A stretch of DNA of 64,000 nt from Hyphomicrobiaceae bacterium (GTDB lineage: Bacteria > Pseudomonadota > Alphaproteobacteria > Rhizobiales > Devosiaceae), in contig JACKJF010000004.1 of assembly GCA_020638095.1 (NCBI GenBank), forward strand, positions 1 to 64,000, written 5' to 3'. The stretch's first letter is position 1. Each line of letters begins with the position of its first letter. Of this stretch, positions 43,017 through 51,581 are shown in pieces. The notes under the pieces were generated by a model. That model worked only from the letters and a program-made list of their open reading frames with translations. It was not told the DNA's origin and did no database searches. The position numbers and the translations under genes were made by a program.

Positions 43017-44192
43017 ATGACGAGCGAAAAGCCCTTGGCCGGCATCAGGGTGCTGGACCTGACCCGATTTTTTGCGGGGCCGTTTTGCACGATGATCCTC
43101 GGCGATCACGGTGCAGATGTGGTCAAGGTTGAGCCCCCGGGCGGCGACCAGACGCGGCGGCAGGGTCCACCCTTTTTTGCCGAGAACGGCATGACTTATT
43201 TCGCCTCCAACCGGAACAAGCGTTCGCTCGAACTCGACGCCAAGACACCCGAGGGACGTGCCTTGTTGAAACGCCTTGCCCTCAGCGCCGATGTGGTGGT
43301 CGAAAACTTCCGGCCCGACGTCCTGGGACGGCTCGGCATCGATTACGAGACAATCTCGGCGCGCAATCCCGGCGTGATCTATGCCTCCCTTTCCGCGCTC
43401 GGAGCTGACGGACCAATGGCCGACAAGGGTGGGTTCGACATCACCGTTCAGGCTGAGTTCGGCTTTATGAGCATTAGCGGAGAACGGGACGGCAAGCCCA
43501 TCAAACAGGGGACCTCGGTCTTTGATCTGGTCACTGGCCTTTACGCCTTTGGCGGGGTGCTCGCGGCTCTTCGCCATCGTGACCAGACCGGGCGGGGGCA
43601 GAAAATCGAAACCAGTCTGATGGAATCCCAGGTCACGTTTCTGGTCGATGCCGCGATGGAATACCTGATCGCCGGGCAGATCCGCCAGAAATGGGGATCT
43701 GAGCACGCCCAGATCGTGCCCTATAAAGTATTCGACACTTCCGACGGCCAGGTCGTGATAGGCGCCGGCTACCAGAGTGTCTACGGACCTTTCTGCCGTG
43801 CCATCGGCCGGCCCGAGCTCGAGCATGACCCAAGGTTCGTGTCGATGGAGGATCGCGTCAACCACCGGGACGCGATGAACGACATTCTTGATCGCGAGTT
43901 CGCAAGTTGGACCAGCGAAAATCTGCTCAAAGCCCTGGACGCGGGCGGCGTTCCCTGCGCGCCGGTCAACGACATGGCGCAAGTCTTTTCGCATCCGCAG
44001 GTTCTGCACCGGCAGATGAGTCTCAAACTTAATCATCCGGACTATGGCGACGTGCCGACCCTGGGTTCGGCACTCAAGTATTCCGGCTTCGACATCACGC
44101 GCGACTGGGCCGCCCCGCCATTGCTCGGCGAGGAACGCGACCGGATTCTGGCCGACTGGCTCGATGAAGAGCCAGTTGCCGCTCGTTATTGA
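43017..44192 (+). CDS. CaiB/BaiF family III CoA-transferase
   Basis: A 391-residue family III CoA-transferase, which moves CoA between carboxylic acids. The N-terminus MTSEKPLAGIRVLDLTRFFAGP and the motif KRSLELDAKTPEGR are typical, and Asp170 in GTSVFDLVTGLY matches the catalytic aspartate that forms the acyl-anhydride in formyl-CoA transferase. Length is normal. It starts a three-gene plus-strand operon with an acyl-CoA dehydrogenase (15 bases later) and a racemase-like relative. It would activate the unknown acid before dehydrogenation. The donor may be succinyl-CoA, but no evidence decides this. Confidence 0.92.
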   Translation: MTSEKPLAGIRVLDLTRFFAGPFCTMILGDHGADVVKVEPPGGDQTRRQGPPFFAENGMTYFASNRNKRSLELDAKTPEGRALLKRLALSADVVVENFRPDVLGRLGIDYETISARNPGVIYASLSALGADGPMADKGGFDITVQAEFGFMSISGERDGKPIKQGTSVFDLVTGLYAFGGVLAALRHRDQTGRGQKIETSLMESQVTFLVDAAMEYLIAGQIRQKWGSEHAQIVPYKVFDTSDGQVVIGAGYQSVYGPFCRAIGRPELEHDPRFVSMEDRVNHRDAMNDILDREFASWTSENLLKALDAGGVPCAPVNDMAQVFSHPQVLHRQMSLKLNHPDYGDVPTLGSALKYSGFDITRDWAAPPLLGEERDRILADWLDEEPVAARY

Positions 44193-44207
44193 GGATACTC
44201 GCGAACA

Positions 44208-45392
44208 ATGGATTTCGAACTTTCAAGTGAAGACGGCATGGCGGTCGAGAGCTTGCGCCGCTGCATCGAGAGCCAGGTTCTTCCGCTGGTGAGCGGCAAG
44301 CTCGACAGTGCTTTTTCGCCCGATCTGGCCCACCAACTGATCTCCATCCTCGCCGATTTTGGGCTTGGAAATGGGTGGCTGCCAGAGGATGGAGGCGGAC
44401 TCGGCCTGCCCTACGTCACGAGCGGCCTGCTTTATATGGAGCTTTCGCGCCAGGTGCCGGATATCGCCGGACTTCTCTACGTGAGCGAGGGGGCGGCGAT
44501 GAAGATCTACAATCAGGGTTCGCCGGCGCTCAAGGAACGCTACCTGCCCCTTTTCGGCGCGGGTAAACTGATCGGGTGCGGGTCGGTGACCGAGCCGGGC
44601 GCAGGTTCCAACGTTCGCCAACTGCGCACCCGGGCGGAGCGAGATGGCAAGGGCTGGCGGCTCAACGGCGAGAAGATGTTCATTTCGAACGCGACGGTGG
44701 CGGATGTGCTGACCGTGCTGGCACGTACCGGAGACAACGAATTCACCATTTTCCTCGTCGACCGGTCGGAACACAAGTTCGAAAGCCGTGAAATATCCAA
44801 GCTCGGAATGAACGGCTGGTCGTTCGGTTCACTGGTCTTCACGGACACCTATGTCGACGACGTGTTTCGGATCGGGGAAGTGGGCGAGGCGCTTTCGGAA
44901 GTCATGGGCGGCTTCGAACGGGCACGGGCCTGGGTTGCCGTCATCGCCACCGGGATTGCGCAGGCGGCCCTCAGGGACGCGATCAAATATGCCACGGAGC
45001 GCGACCAGTTCGGCGCGCCGATCGCCGCGCATCAGCTGGTGCAGGAGCAGTTGGCCGACATGGCCTGCGAGACCGAGGCCTCGTACCTCCTGACGATGAA
45101 GGCACTGGCGGCGCTCGATCGGGGCGGACGCGCAGATCTGCCGACATCGATGGCGAAGGCCTACGCTTCGGAAGCTGCCGTTCGCGTTGCCTCGCGAGCA
45201 ATTCAGGTACACGGTGCCTATGGCGTGACCCGGGAATTCCCGGTGGAACGCCATTTCCGAAACGCGCGCATGCTGACCATTCCGGACGGCACGACCCAGA
45301 TCAACCAGTTGATCGTCGGCCGCGAGCTGACAGGCATTCCCGCTTTCATGGGGGCCGGTGGTTATCGCAATCGCACCGGCGGCAGGAAATGA
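44208..45392 (+). CDS. Acyl-CoA dehydrogenase, candidate branched-chain type
   Basis: A 394-residue FAD enzyme that makes an alpha,beta double bond in an acyl-CoA and passes electrons to ETF. Order: N-terminal helical domain, beta domain with GCGSVTEPGAGSNVRQL at 123-140 and MFISNA, and C-terminal domain with GAYGVTREFPVERHFRNARML. At the usual base position (YEGT in short-chain enzymes) it has PDGT with Asp360. Glu237 in GGFERARAWV instead sits where isovaleryl-CoA dehydrogenase carries its base. This suggests a branched substrate, but alignment by eye is not proof. It is flanked by two CaiB-family genes; its stop overlaps the next start. Confidence 0.9.
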   Translation: MDFELSSEDGMAVESLRRCIESQVLPLVSGKLDSAFSPDLAHQLISILADFGLGNGWLPEDGGGLGLPYVTSGLLYMELSRQVPDIAGLLYVSEGAAMKIYNQGSPALKERYLPLFGAGKLIGCGSVTEPGAGSNVRQLRTRAERDGKGWRLNGEKMFISNATVADVLTVLARTGDNEFTIFLVDRSEHKFESREISKLGMNGWSFGSLVFTDTYVDDVFRIGEVGEALSEVMGGFERARAWVAVIATGIAQAALRDAIKYATERDQFGAPIAAHQLVQEQLADMACETEASYLLTMKALAALDRGGRADLPTSMAKAYASEAAVRVASRAIQVHGAYGVTREFPVERHFRNARMLTIPDGTTQINQLIVGRELTGIPAFMGAGGYRNRTGGRK

Positions 45393-46537
45393 CCCATTCG
45401 GGCAAAGCCGGTCCGTTGTCGGGAGTTCGGGTCGTCGAATTCGCGGGTATCGGCCCCGCGCCGATGTGCGGGATGCTCCTATCCGATCTCGGAGCGGACG
45501 TCGTGCGCATCGACCGCCCGTCACCCGCGGATGTGGGGATCAAGCGGCCGCTTGAAACCAATTTCATTCTGCGTGGGCGGCGCACCATCAAGCTCGACCT
45601 GAAGCAGCCGCGTCATGCGTCATTTGCACTCGACCTGATTGGTTATGCGGACTGTTTGATTGAAGGATTTCGACCCGGCGTCATGGAACGTCTCGGTCTT
45701 GGACCTGAGGCTGCAATGCGGCGCAACCCGCGCCTCGTCTATGGCAGAGTAACAGGATGGGGGCAGGAGGGACCGCTTTCCCTCAACGCAGGACACGACA
45801 TCAACTATATCGCCATCACCGGGGCACTGGATGCGATGGGTCGCAAAGGCGAGCGGCCGCCTGTTCCCCTCAATCTGGTTGGTGATTTTGCCGGTGGTGC
45901 CATGTTTCTGGCAATCGGTCTGCTTGCCGGAGTGCTCGACGCGCGCGCATCTGGAAAGGGCCAGGTCGTCGATGCGGCAATCGTCGACGGGTTGACCGCC
46001 ATGATGAATTCGATCAACGGCTTGCGAACAGGGGGCGTCTTTTCGAAAGAGCGGGGCTCGAACATTCTCGATTCCGGTGCATACTTTTACGACACCTACG
46101 CCTGTGCAGACGGAAAATTCGTGGCGGTCGGCGCGATCGAACCCAAGTTCTACGCCGAGATGCTTGAGCGTTTAGGCGTTCCGCTTGAGCGAATGCCGCC
46201 ACAGAACGAACGGTCGCGCTGGGACGAAGCGCGAGCGGTGCTTGCCGAAGTTTTCAAGACGAAAACGCGCGATGAATGGGCGGGCATCTTTGCCGATTCC
46301 GACGCATGCGTTTCCGCGGTGCTGAGCCTCGAGGAGTCTTTTGCTGATCCACACATGTCCGAACGACGGGCCTATGTGGATGTAAATGGCTTCACGCAGG
46401 GGGCTCCGGCCCCGAAATTCAGCCGCACTGAGCCTGCCAACCCGTCACCGCCCGCCGAAGCGGTGCCGCTTTCCGCCCTAAATGATTGGATGCCTGCATC
46501 AGACCTGGACGAATGGCAGCAAAAATTCGACAGCTGA
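45389..46537 (+). CDS. CaiB/BaiF family protein, alpha-methylacyl-CoA racemase-like
   Basis: A 382-residue member of the CoA-transferase III fold. It has the two landmarks of alpha-methylacyl-CoA racemases: His136 in NAGHDINYIAITGAL and Asp166 in NLVGDFAGGAMFLA, the pair that removes and returns the alpha proton. GVRVVEFAGIGPAPMCGMLLSDLGADVVRID and RTIKLDLK are family-wide motifs. It would convert (R)-2-methylacyl-CoA to the (S) form required by acyl-CoA dehydrogenases. Its start overlaps the dehydrogenase stop by 4 bases (ATGA), strongly linking the two reactions. An ordinary transferase role is less likely given the His-Asp pair. Confidence 0.88.
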   Translation: MTHSGKAGPLSGVRVVEFAGIGPAPMCGMLLSDLGADVVRIDRPSPADVGIKRPLETNFILRGRRTIKLDLKQPRHASFALDLIGYADCLIEGFRPGVMERLGLGPEAAMRRNPRLVYGRVTGWGQEGPLSLNAGHDINYIAITGALDAMGRKGERPPVPLNLVGDFAGGAMFLAIGLLAGVLDARASGKGQVVDAAIVDGLTAMMNSINGLRTGGVFSKERGSNILDSGAYFYDTYACADGKFVAVGAIEPKFYAEMLERLGVPLERMPPQNERSRWDEARAVLAEVFKTKTRDEWAGIFADSDACVSAVLSLEESFADPHMSERRAYVDVNGFTQGAPAPKFSRTEPANPSPPAEAVPLSALNDWMPASDLDEWQQKFDS

Positions 46538-46576
46538 AGGTCCCTGCGAGATTCAGGTAGCCAACTGTCCACTTGA

Positions 46577-47491
46577 CTAGTGCACCGGCGCGGTTCCGCC
46601 GAAACTCTGTTGGGCTTCCTTCATGATCCAGTTGCGGAACTTGCGGAAGCCGGGCCGTCTGTCTGTTGTCGCCGGGCGAACAAGAAAGACCGGGCATTCG
46701 GCCGGACGGCTGCCGGGGAAGGCCGGCGTCAACGCACCCGTCTGCAACTCGCGCGTGAGTGTGTCCTTCAGGCCGATACCGATACCGAGACCGGAAATCG
46801 CCGCCTCGTACATCAGATTCGAGCTTTCGAAATGCTGACCTGCGCTGGGGTCGAATTCCGTCGTGACGTTTCGCGAGGCCCAGCGTGACCAATCGTTTGG
46901 ACGGGTATCCGAATGCAGCAGCAGCTTCTTCCACTCGCTGGCCTCGTTTGGCCTCAGTCCGTTTGGCAGAAGGCCTGGCCTGCAGACTGGCACGAGTTCG
47001 GTCGTGAATATCTCCTCGCTCGAACATCCTGAATATTCCGGGCTGTCGGTCAGGATCGCCACATCCACATTGTTTCGCTCGAAGTCGATGCGATGTGTCA
47101 GCGTAGTGATGAGGCGCAGGTCAAAGGCATACTTGTCCTTGCGAAAGCTCGCGAGGCGCGGGATGAGCCAGCGGGTCATGAAGCTCGGAAAGGCGCAAAC
47201 GACGAGCGGGCTTTCCTCGCGTTCAACCAATAGTTCCTGGGTTGCCGCCGAAATCTGGTCGAACACGCCTTCGAGCGCGCCGAAATAGTAGTGACCCTGC
47301 TCCGTCAGCGTCACCTCGCGGTGAAGGCGATGGAACAAAGAGCACCCGAGAAAATCCTCGAGCGACCGGATGCTCCGGCTAACGGCGGCAGGGGTCAGGC
47401 AGAGTTCCTCAGCCGCCTCCGCAAAACTGCAGGTGCGCGCGGCAACCACAAATGTTCTGAGACCGCTCAGCGGCGGCAATTTTCTGGCCAC
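46577..47491 (-). CDS. LysR-family regulator (GcvA-like)
   Basis: A 304-residue LysR-type regulator with helix-turn-helix at about 5-65 (LPPLSGLRTFVVAARTCSFAEAAEELCLTPAAVSRSIRSLEDFLG) and an inducer-binding domain (SPLVVCAFPSFMTRWLIPRLASF, LRLITTLTHRIDF) of the GcvA/AmpR style. I choose the GTG at 47491 because GGGAGGAG lies 6 bases upstream and a good promoter at 47530-47558 would make any start further out impossible. It diverges from the second CoA-transferase gene, with a GACAA/TTGTC palindrome over its own -35 box. It probably controls the 47.6-60.8 kb genes and itself. Confidence 0.9.
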   Translation of the reverse strand: MARKLPPLSGLRTFVVAARTCSFAEAAEELCLTPAAVSRSIRSLEDFLGCSLFHRLHREVTLTEQGHYYFGALEGVFDQISAATQELLVEREESPLVVCAFPSFMTRWLIPRLASFRKDKYAFDLRLITTLTHRIDFERNNVDVAILTDSPEYSGCSSEEIFTTELVPVCRPGLLPNGLRPNEASEWKKLLLHSDTRPNDWSRWASRNVTTEFDPSAGQHFESSNLMYEAAISGLGIGIGLKDTLTRELQTGALTPAFPGSRPAECPVFLVRPATTDRRPGFRKFRNWIMKEAQQSFGGTAPVH

Positions 47492-47529
47492 GACACTCCT
47501 CCCACGAAACGTAACGTAACCAAAACTCA

Positions 47530-47558
47530 ATTAGGGGAAACGACAAGTCGGTTGTCAA
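47530..47558 (-). promoter_or_regulatory. Promoter of the LysR gene with overlapping palindrome
   Basis: On the minus strand a perfect -35 TTGACA (47553-47558) and a -10 CCTAAT (47530-47535, four of six) are 17 bases apart. The inverted repeat GACAA (47542-47546) / TTGTC (47552-47556) overlaps the spacer and -35 box, a likely LysR binding site. On the plus strand TTGTCA at 47552 could be the -35 of the CoA-transferase operon. Confidence 0.6.
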
Positions 47559-47655
47559 ACAGAAAGCGCAAAGCTCCTATCGAGATCGAAAATTTCCCGC
47601 TGTGCAGGCCTTTGTGGCTTTCCGCCGCGGGTTTCGGTGTGTGTTGGAGAATGAG

Positions 47656-48864
47656 ATGTCCCTGCCGCTTGCGGGCATTCGGGTGCTTGACCTGTCGCGG
47701 ATTCTCGCGGGTCCAAGTTGCACCCAAACGCTCGGGGATCTTGGTGCGGAAGTCATCAAGATCGAGCGGCCGGGCGAGGGCGACGACACGCGCAAGTGGG
47801 GGCCGCCATTTGTTTCCGATGCCGAGGGCGAACCGAGCTACAGCGCGTATTTCTCGGCGGTCAACCGCAACAAGAAGTCACTGACAGTCGATATTTCGAG
47901 CGTATCGGGACGCAACATCGTTCGCGACCTAATCAGCAAGTGCGATATTCTGGTCGAGAATTTCAAGACCGGCGATCTTGCGCGGCGCGGGCTTGGATGG
48001 GCCGATGCGAGAGCTATCAATCCCGCACTGATCTACTGTTCGATCACGGGTTTCGGGCAGACGGGCCCCTATTCGGGGCGTCTTGGCTACGACTTCATGA
48101 TCCAGGGCATGTCCGGCTTGATGAGCGTCACCGGCGAACCGGGCGGTGAGCCAATGAAGGTCGGTGTTCCCATCGCCGATATCCTCGCCGGCCTCTACGC
48201 ATCGACCGGCATTCTGGCGGCACTTCACCGGCGCGACGAAACAGGGTTGGGCACCTATCTTGACATCGCGCTGCTCGATTGCGTTCTGGCGGTCCTCTAC
48301 AATCAGGGTGCGAACTATCTGGTGGGCGGTGCCGAACCGGCGCGGTTTGGCAACGGGCACCCCAATATCGCACCCTATCAATCGTTCGAGACGGCAGACG
48401 GTCACATCAATCTTGGCGTAGGCAACGACGCTCAATTTCGCCGGCTGTGTGCTGCCTTGGGCATGGGATGGATGGCGGACGATCCGAAGTACAAGACTAA
48501 CTCAGCGCGGTTGACCCACAGGTTGAATCTCATTTCCGCCATGGTGCCGGTCATGAGGACCAAATCATCGGCGGAATGGTTGCGGATCTTCGAGGAGGTT
48601 GCGGTGCCGTGCGGGCCGATTAACACAGTTCCAGAGGTTCTCGCCGACCCTCAGATTGCGGCGCGCGGCATGTTGGCGCGAGCAATGTCGCGCGGCGGGA
48701 CCGGGCACCTGATGGTAGCGTCACCCCTGCGTGCAGGGGATCCGCTGGCGTCGGAATGTCAGGCGGCGCCCAAGCTCGGTGAGCATACGGACGAAGTGCT
48801 CAAGAACCTGCTGGACCTCGATGATGGCGAGCTCGTAAACCTGCATGCGGCCGGTGTGATCTGA
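47656..48864 (+). CDS. CaiB/BaiF family III CoA-transferase
   Basis: A 402-residue family III CoA-transferase, first gene of the second half of the catabolic island. It begins MSLPLAGIRVLDLSRILAGPSC and has KIERPGEGDDTRKWGPPF, NKKSLTVDIS and the catalytic aspartate in VGVPIADILAGLYAS, as in succinyl-CoA-dependent transferases for 2-methyl- or hydroxylated diacids. It lacks the His-Asp pair of the racemase group. The ATG at 47656 follows GGAGA by 6 bases. Its stop overlaps the start of the flavin oxidoreductase gene (TGATG). It is divergent from the LysR regulator. The acid substrate is unknown. Confidence 0.91.
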   Translation: MSLPLAGIRVLDLSRILAGPSCTQTLGDLGAEVIKIERPGEGDDTRKWGPPFVSDAEGEPSYSAYFSAVNRNKKSLTVDISSVSGRNIVRDLISKCDILVENFKTGDLARRGLGWADARAINPALIYCSITGFGQTGPYSGRLGYDFMIQGMSGLMSVTGEPGGEPMKVGVPIADILAGLYASTGILAALHRRDETGLGTYLDIALLDCVLAVLYNQGANYLVGGAEPARFGNGHPNIAPYQSFETADGHINLGVGNDAQFRRLCAALGMGWMADDPKYKTNSARLTHRLNLISAMVPVMRTKSSAEWLRIFEEVAVPCGPINTVPEVLADPQIAARGMLARAMSRGGTGHLMVASPLRAGDPLASECQAAPKLGEHTDEVLKNLLDLDDGELVNLHAAGVI

Positions 48865-50183
48865 TGCCGCAGGATCTTTCGGTCATCAACGTTCCTGTCC
48901 GCAAGGTGAAGGTTGTTGCCGAAGCGGACGTGGTTGTGGCAGGTGGCGGCGCTGCCGGCATCGCCGCTGCCGTGTCTGCGGCGCGGGAGGGCGCCAATGT
49001 TGTTCTGATCGAGCGGCTCGGATTTCTTGGCGGTACCATGACCGCCGCGACCCTCGGCGGCATTTGTGGCCTGTATTCGCTGGTCGACGGCCAACCAGCG
49101 CAGCTTGTATTCGGTTTTGCCGACGAAATCCGGCACCTGCTCGAGACCCACGGTGGCACGACGGGGCCAAAGCCCTGGCTCAAGACAGCATCGCTGCCCT
49201 ACGACGTCTTCATTCTGAAGCGCATTTTCGATCGGCTTGTCGACGAAAAAAGGATCACGGTGTTCTTCCATTCGACCATCACGCACGTCGATATAGAAGA
49301 CGGCCGCATCGGCGGCGTGGCAATGGAGGGTCCGGGCGGGGCCTTTGCTGTCCGGGGAAACGCATTCATTGATTGCACCGGCGACGCCGACCTTTGTCAG
49401 CTCGCCGGCGTTGGAACGGAATTTTCGCCCGAGGAACTGCAGTTCCCATCAATGATGTTCCGGCTTGGCGGGGTCGACACGAGTGTCGTCGGTCGCATGA
49501 AACGCGAACGGCTCCACGACTACCTCGAAAACGCGGTGTCAGCCGGCTTCGACCTGCCGAGAACAGCGGGGGGCATCTATTCGGTCAGGGACGGGGTCGT
49601 TCATCTCAACATCACCCGTGTTTCGGTCGACGGGCGGGCGCCGGACCCCTTCGATCCGAAATCCTCAACCCGCGCCGAAATAGCTGGCCGGGAGCAGGTG
49701 GAGTTTTACCTCGAAGCGTTCCGGCAATTCGTTCCCGGCTTCGACAAGGCCTACGTGCTCGATACCGGCTGCGAGATAGGAGTCCGCGAGTCGCGGAGAC
49801 TAGCGGGCCAATATGTCATGACGTCTGACGACATCTATTCCGAGCGCAAATTCGCCGACGCGATTGCGGTCAATTGCTGGCCGGTAGAGGAACACGGGGT
49901 GGGCAGAGGAACCAACTGGGGTTGGCTCAGCCCGGGCGGATATTGCCATATCCCCTATCGCAGTCTTTTGCCCAGAGGGGCAGACAACCTGCTGGTGGCC
50001 GGGCGCTGCCTGTCCGCTGACCACGTGGCGCAGGCCTCATTGCGGGTCACAGCCAACTGCTTTGCCATGGGGCAGGCGGCAGGCATCGCTGCGGCAATGG
50101 CCGCGGATGGCAGCGTTGGCGACGTGGCAGTTTCTGCCCTTCAGGACAGTCTGACATCACGCGGCGCGGTTCTGGCTCCCTAG
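48864..50183 (+). CDS. FAD-dependent oxidoreductase (PF12831-like)
   Basis: A 439-residue flavoprotein. The FAD dinucleotide motif ADVVVAGGGAAGIAAAVSAAREGANVVLIER is near residue 22, followed by GFLGGTMTAATLGGICG, typical of the FAD_oxidored family. NAFIDCTGDADLCQLAGVG is near residue 170, and the C-terminal flavin part has DNLLVAGRCLSADHVAQASLRVTANCFAMGQAAGIAA. The family includes proteins of unknown function and tricarballylate- or xylitol-type dehydrogenases; the substrate here is unknown. There is no signal peptide. It is translationally coupled to the preceding CoA-transferase and followed by a 279-base spacer before the ABC transporter. Confidence 0.88.
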   Translation: MPQDLSVINVPVRKVKVVAEADVVVAGGGAAGIAAAVSAAREGANVVLIERLGFLGGTMTAATLGGICGLYSLVDGQPAQLVFGFADEIRHLLETHGGTTGPKPWLKTASLPYDVFILKRIFDRLVDEKRITVFFHSTITHVDIEDGRIGGVAMEGPGGAFAVRGNAFIDCTGDADLCQLAGVGTEFSPEELQFPSMMFRLGGVDTSVVGRMKRERLHDYLENAVSAGFDLPRTAGGIYSVRDGVVHLNITRVSVDGRAPDPFDPKSSTRAEIAGREQVEFYLEAFRQFVPGFDKAYVLDTGCEIGVRESRRLAGQYVMTSDDIYSERKFADAIAVNCWPVEEHGVGRGTNWGWLSPGGYCHIPYRSLLPRGADNLLVAGRCLSADHVAQASLRVTANCFAMGQAAGIAAAMAADGSVGDVAVSALQDSLTSRGAVLAP

Positions 50184-50462
50184 CGCCAATTCTTTGGTTC
50201 CGCATTGTGGGATGCCATGCCCGCCGGTCTCCGGTCCAGTGCGGTTCTCCCTCCATTTCTGGTCATGGCTGGTTCCTGCTTCGAAGTGGCGGGATCGATT
50301 GAACATATTGATATATATAGAAAAGTTTCGGGCATTCGGATTGCTCAATTTTCACTCCGCTGCCGCTCACTTAATCAAAAATCACGCGACGCATCTAAAA
50401 ACTCGATTGTCACCGAAGGGCGGCAGTCAAACAATTTGGGCACCCACGAAGGGAGGGGAGAG

Positions 50463-51503
50463 ATGAAAAAACTTGGACCTATTGTAGGGATTGCCCTTTG
50501 CTCGACCATGCTTGGCGGAGGTGTCGCGGTCATGTCGGCAACGCCGGCTTGGGCACAGGACGACATCCTAATCGCCGTTTCGATGAACCGACAGCAGGAG
50601 CGCCGCTGGGCGGTTGACCGCGCTGCGATGGAAGCTGAAGCCGCGACGCTCGGCGTCCGTCTCGCGTTCCAGTACGCGGACAGCGATCCGACCAAGCAGG
50701 CATCGCAGGTCGAGAACCTGCTCAGCCAGAACCCGCAGGCGCTGATCATTGTGCCGGCGGATCGCAATGCGGCGGGAGCCATCGTCGACTCCGCGCATGA
50801 AGCGGGCGTTCCGGTCATCGCCTACGATGGCGGCATCACCACGTCAAAGGTCGACTACTACGTCACCCGCAACAATTATCAGGTCGGCGAGCTTCAGGTT
50901 CAGGCCGCACTCGATTTCGCCCCGACCGGCAACTATGCCATCGTCAAGGGCGATGCGGGCAACGACGTGGCACAGACGATCGCCAAGGCCTACGAGGACG
51001 GTCTGAATTCGAACGGCGCGATCAACATCGTGTTCGATCAGTTCATTCCTGGATGGAGCCCGGCGACCGCGCAGTCGAACGCCGAAAACGTGCTTTCGGC
51101 CAACAATGACGATATCGCCGCTTTCGTTGTCACCAATGACGGCATGGCAACCGGTGTCGCCCAGGCGCTGATTTCGCGCGATCTGCAGGGCAAGGTGTTC
51201 CTTTCCGGTCTCGACGGCGAATCCGCCAGCCTGAAACTGGTCGCGGAAGGCATCCAGACCATGACCGCCTATACCGACCTTGAAGACCACGGTCGCTCGG
51301 CAGTCGCAGCTGCGGTTGCCTTGGCAAAGGGTGAAGCGCCTCAATACGACACGATGATGGACCTCGGTTCCGGCGAGGTGCCAACCCACCTGGTGCCGAT
51401 CATCGCGATCAGCAAGGCCAACGTTTGCGACTTCGTGAAAAACGCGCCCGAAGGTTGGACCTCGGTCGACGAAGTCTTCGAAAATCCGGCAGACTGCCAG
51501 TAG
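50463..51503 (+). CDS. XylF-type sugar ABC transporter substrate-binding protein
   Basis: A 346-residue periplasmic binding protein. Residues 1-32 are a signal peptide ending AWA-QD. The mature protein follows the D-xylose/sugar-binding XylF pattern: DILIAVSMNRQQERRWAVDRAAMEAEA, NLLSQNPQALIIVPADRNAAGAIVDSAHEAGVPVIAYD, then FVVTNDGMATGVAQAL and KVFLSGLDGESASLKLV, and the usual TAYTDLEDHG. The ATG has GGGAGGGGAG upstream. It opens a XylFGH-like operon whose other genes are not sugar-pathway enzymes, so the ligand may be a polyol, glycoside or other hydroxylated ring. A GNRA-capped hairpin follows the stop codon. Confidence 0.92.
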   Translation: MKKLGPIVGIALCSTMLGGGVAVMSATPAWAQDDILIAVSMNRQQERRWAVDRAAMEAEAATLGVRLAFQYADSDPTKQASQVENLLSQNPQALIIVPADRNAAGAIVDSAHEAGVPVIAYDGGITTSKVDYYVTRNNYQVGELQVQAALDFAPTGNYAIVKGDAGNDVAQTIAKAYEDGLNSNGAINIVFDQFIPGWSPATAQSNAENVLSANNDDIAAFVVTNDGMATGVAQALISRDLQGKVFLSGLDGESASLKLVAEGIQTMTAYTDLEDHGRSAVAAAVALAKGEAPQYDTMMDLGSGEVPTHLVPIIAISKANVCDFVKNAPEGWTSVDEVFENPADCQ

Positions 51504-51526
51504 CAAGCGGCAGCATTCCTCCCAAT

Positions 51527-51552
51527 CGCCCCGTGGAGCAATCCACGGGGCG
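51527..51552 (+). other. GNRA-capped stem-loop after the xylF-like gene
   Basis: An 11-bp perfect stem (CGCCCCGTGGA / TCCACGGGGCG) closed by a GCAA tetraloop lies 24 bases after the binding-protein stop codon, with no T-run. It is the same arrangement as after the two binding-protein genes of the iol operon and likely stabilises the upstream message. Confidence 0.78.
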
Positions 51553-51581
51553 GTCGGCAACCCCGGACACAGTTGAGCAAG

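Noticed and set aside
50290-50330. AT-rich promoter-like stretch (ATATTGATATATATAG) before the xylF-like gene
   Set aside because: No -35 and -10 pair with acceptable spacing could be fitted; it may still be part of the promoter.
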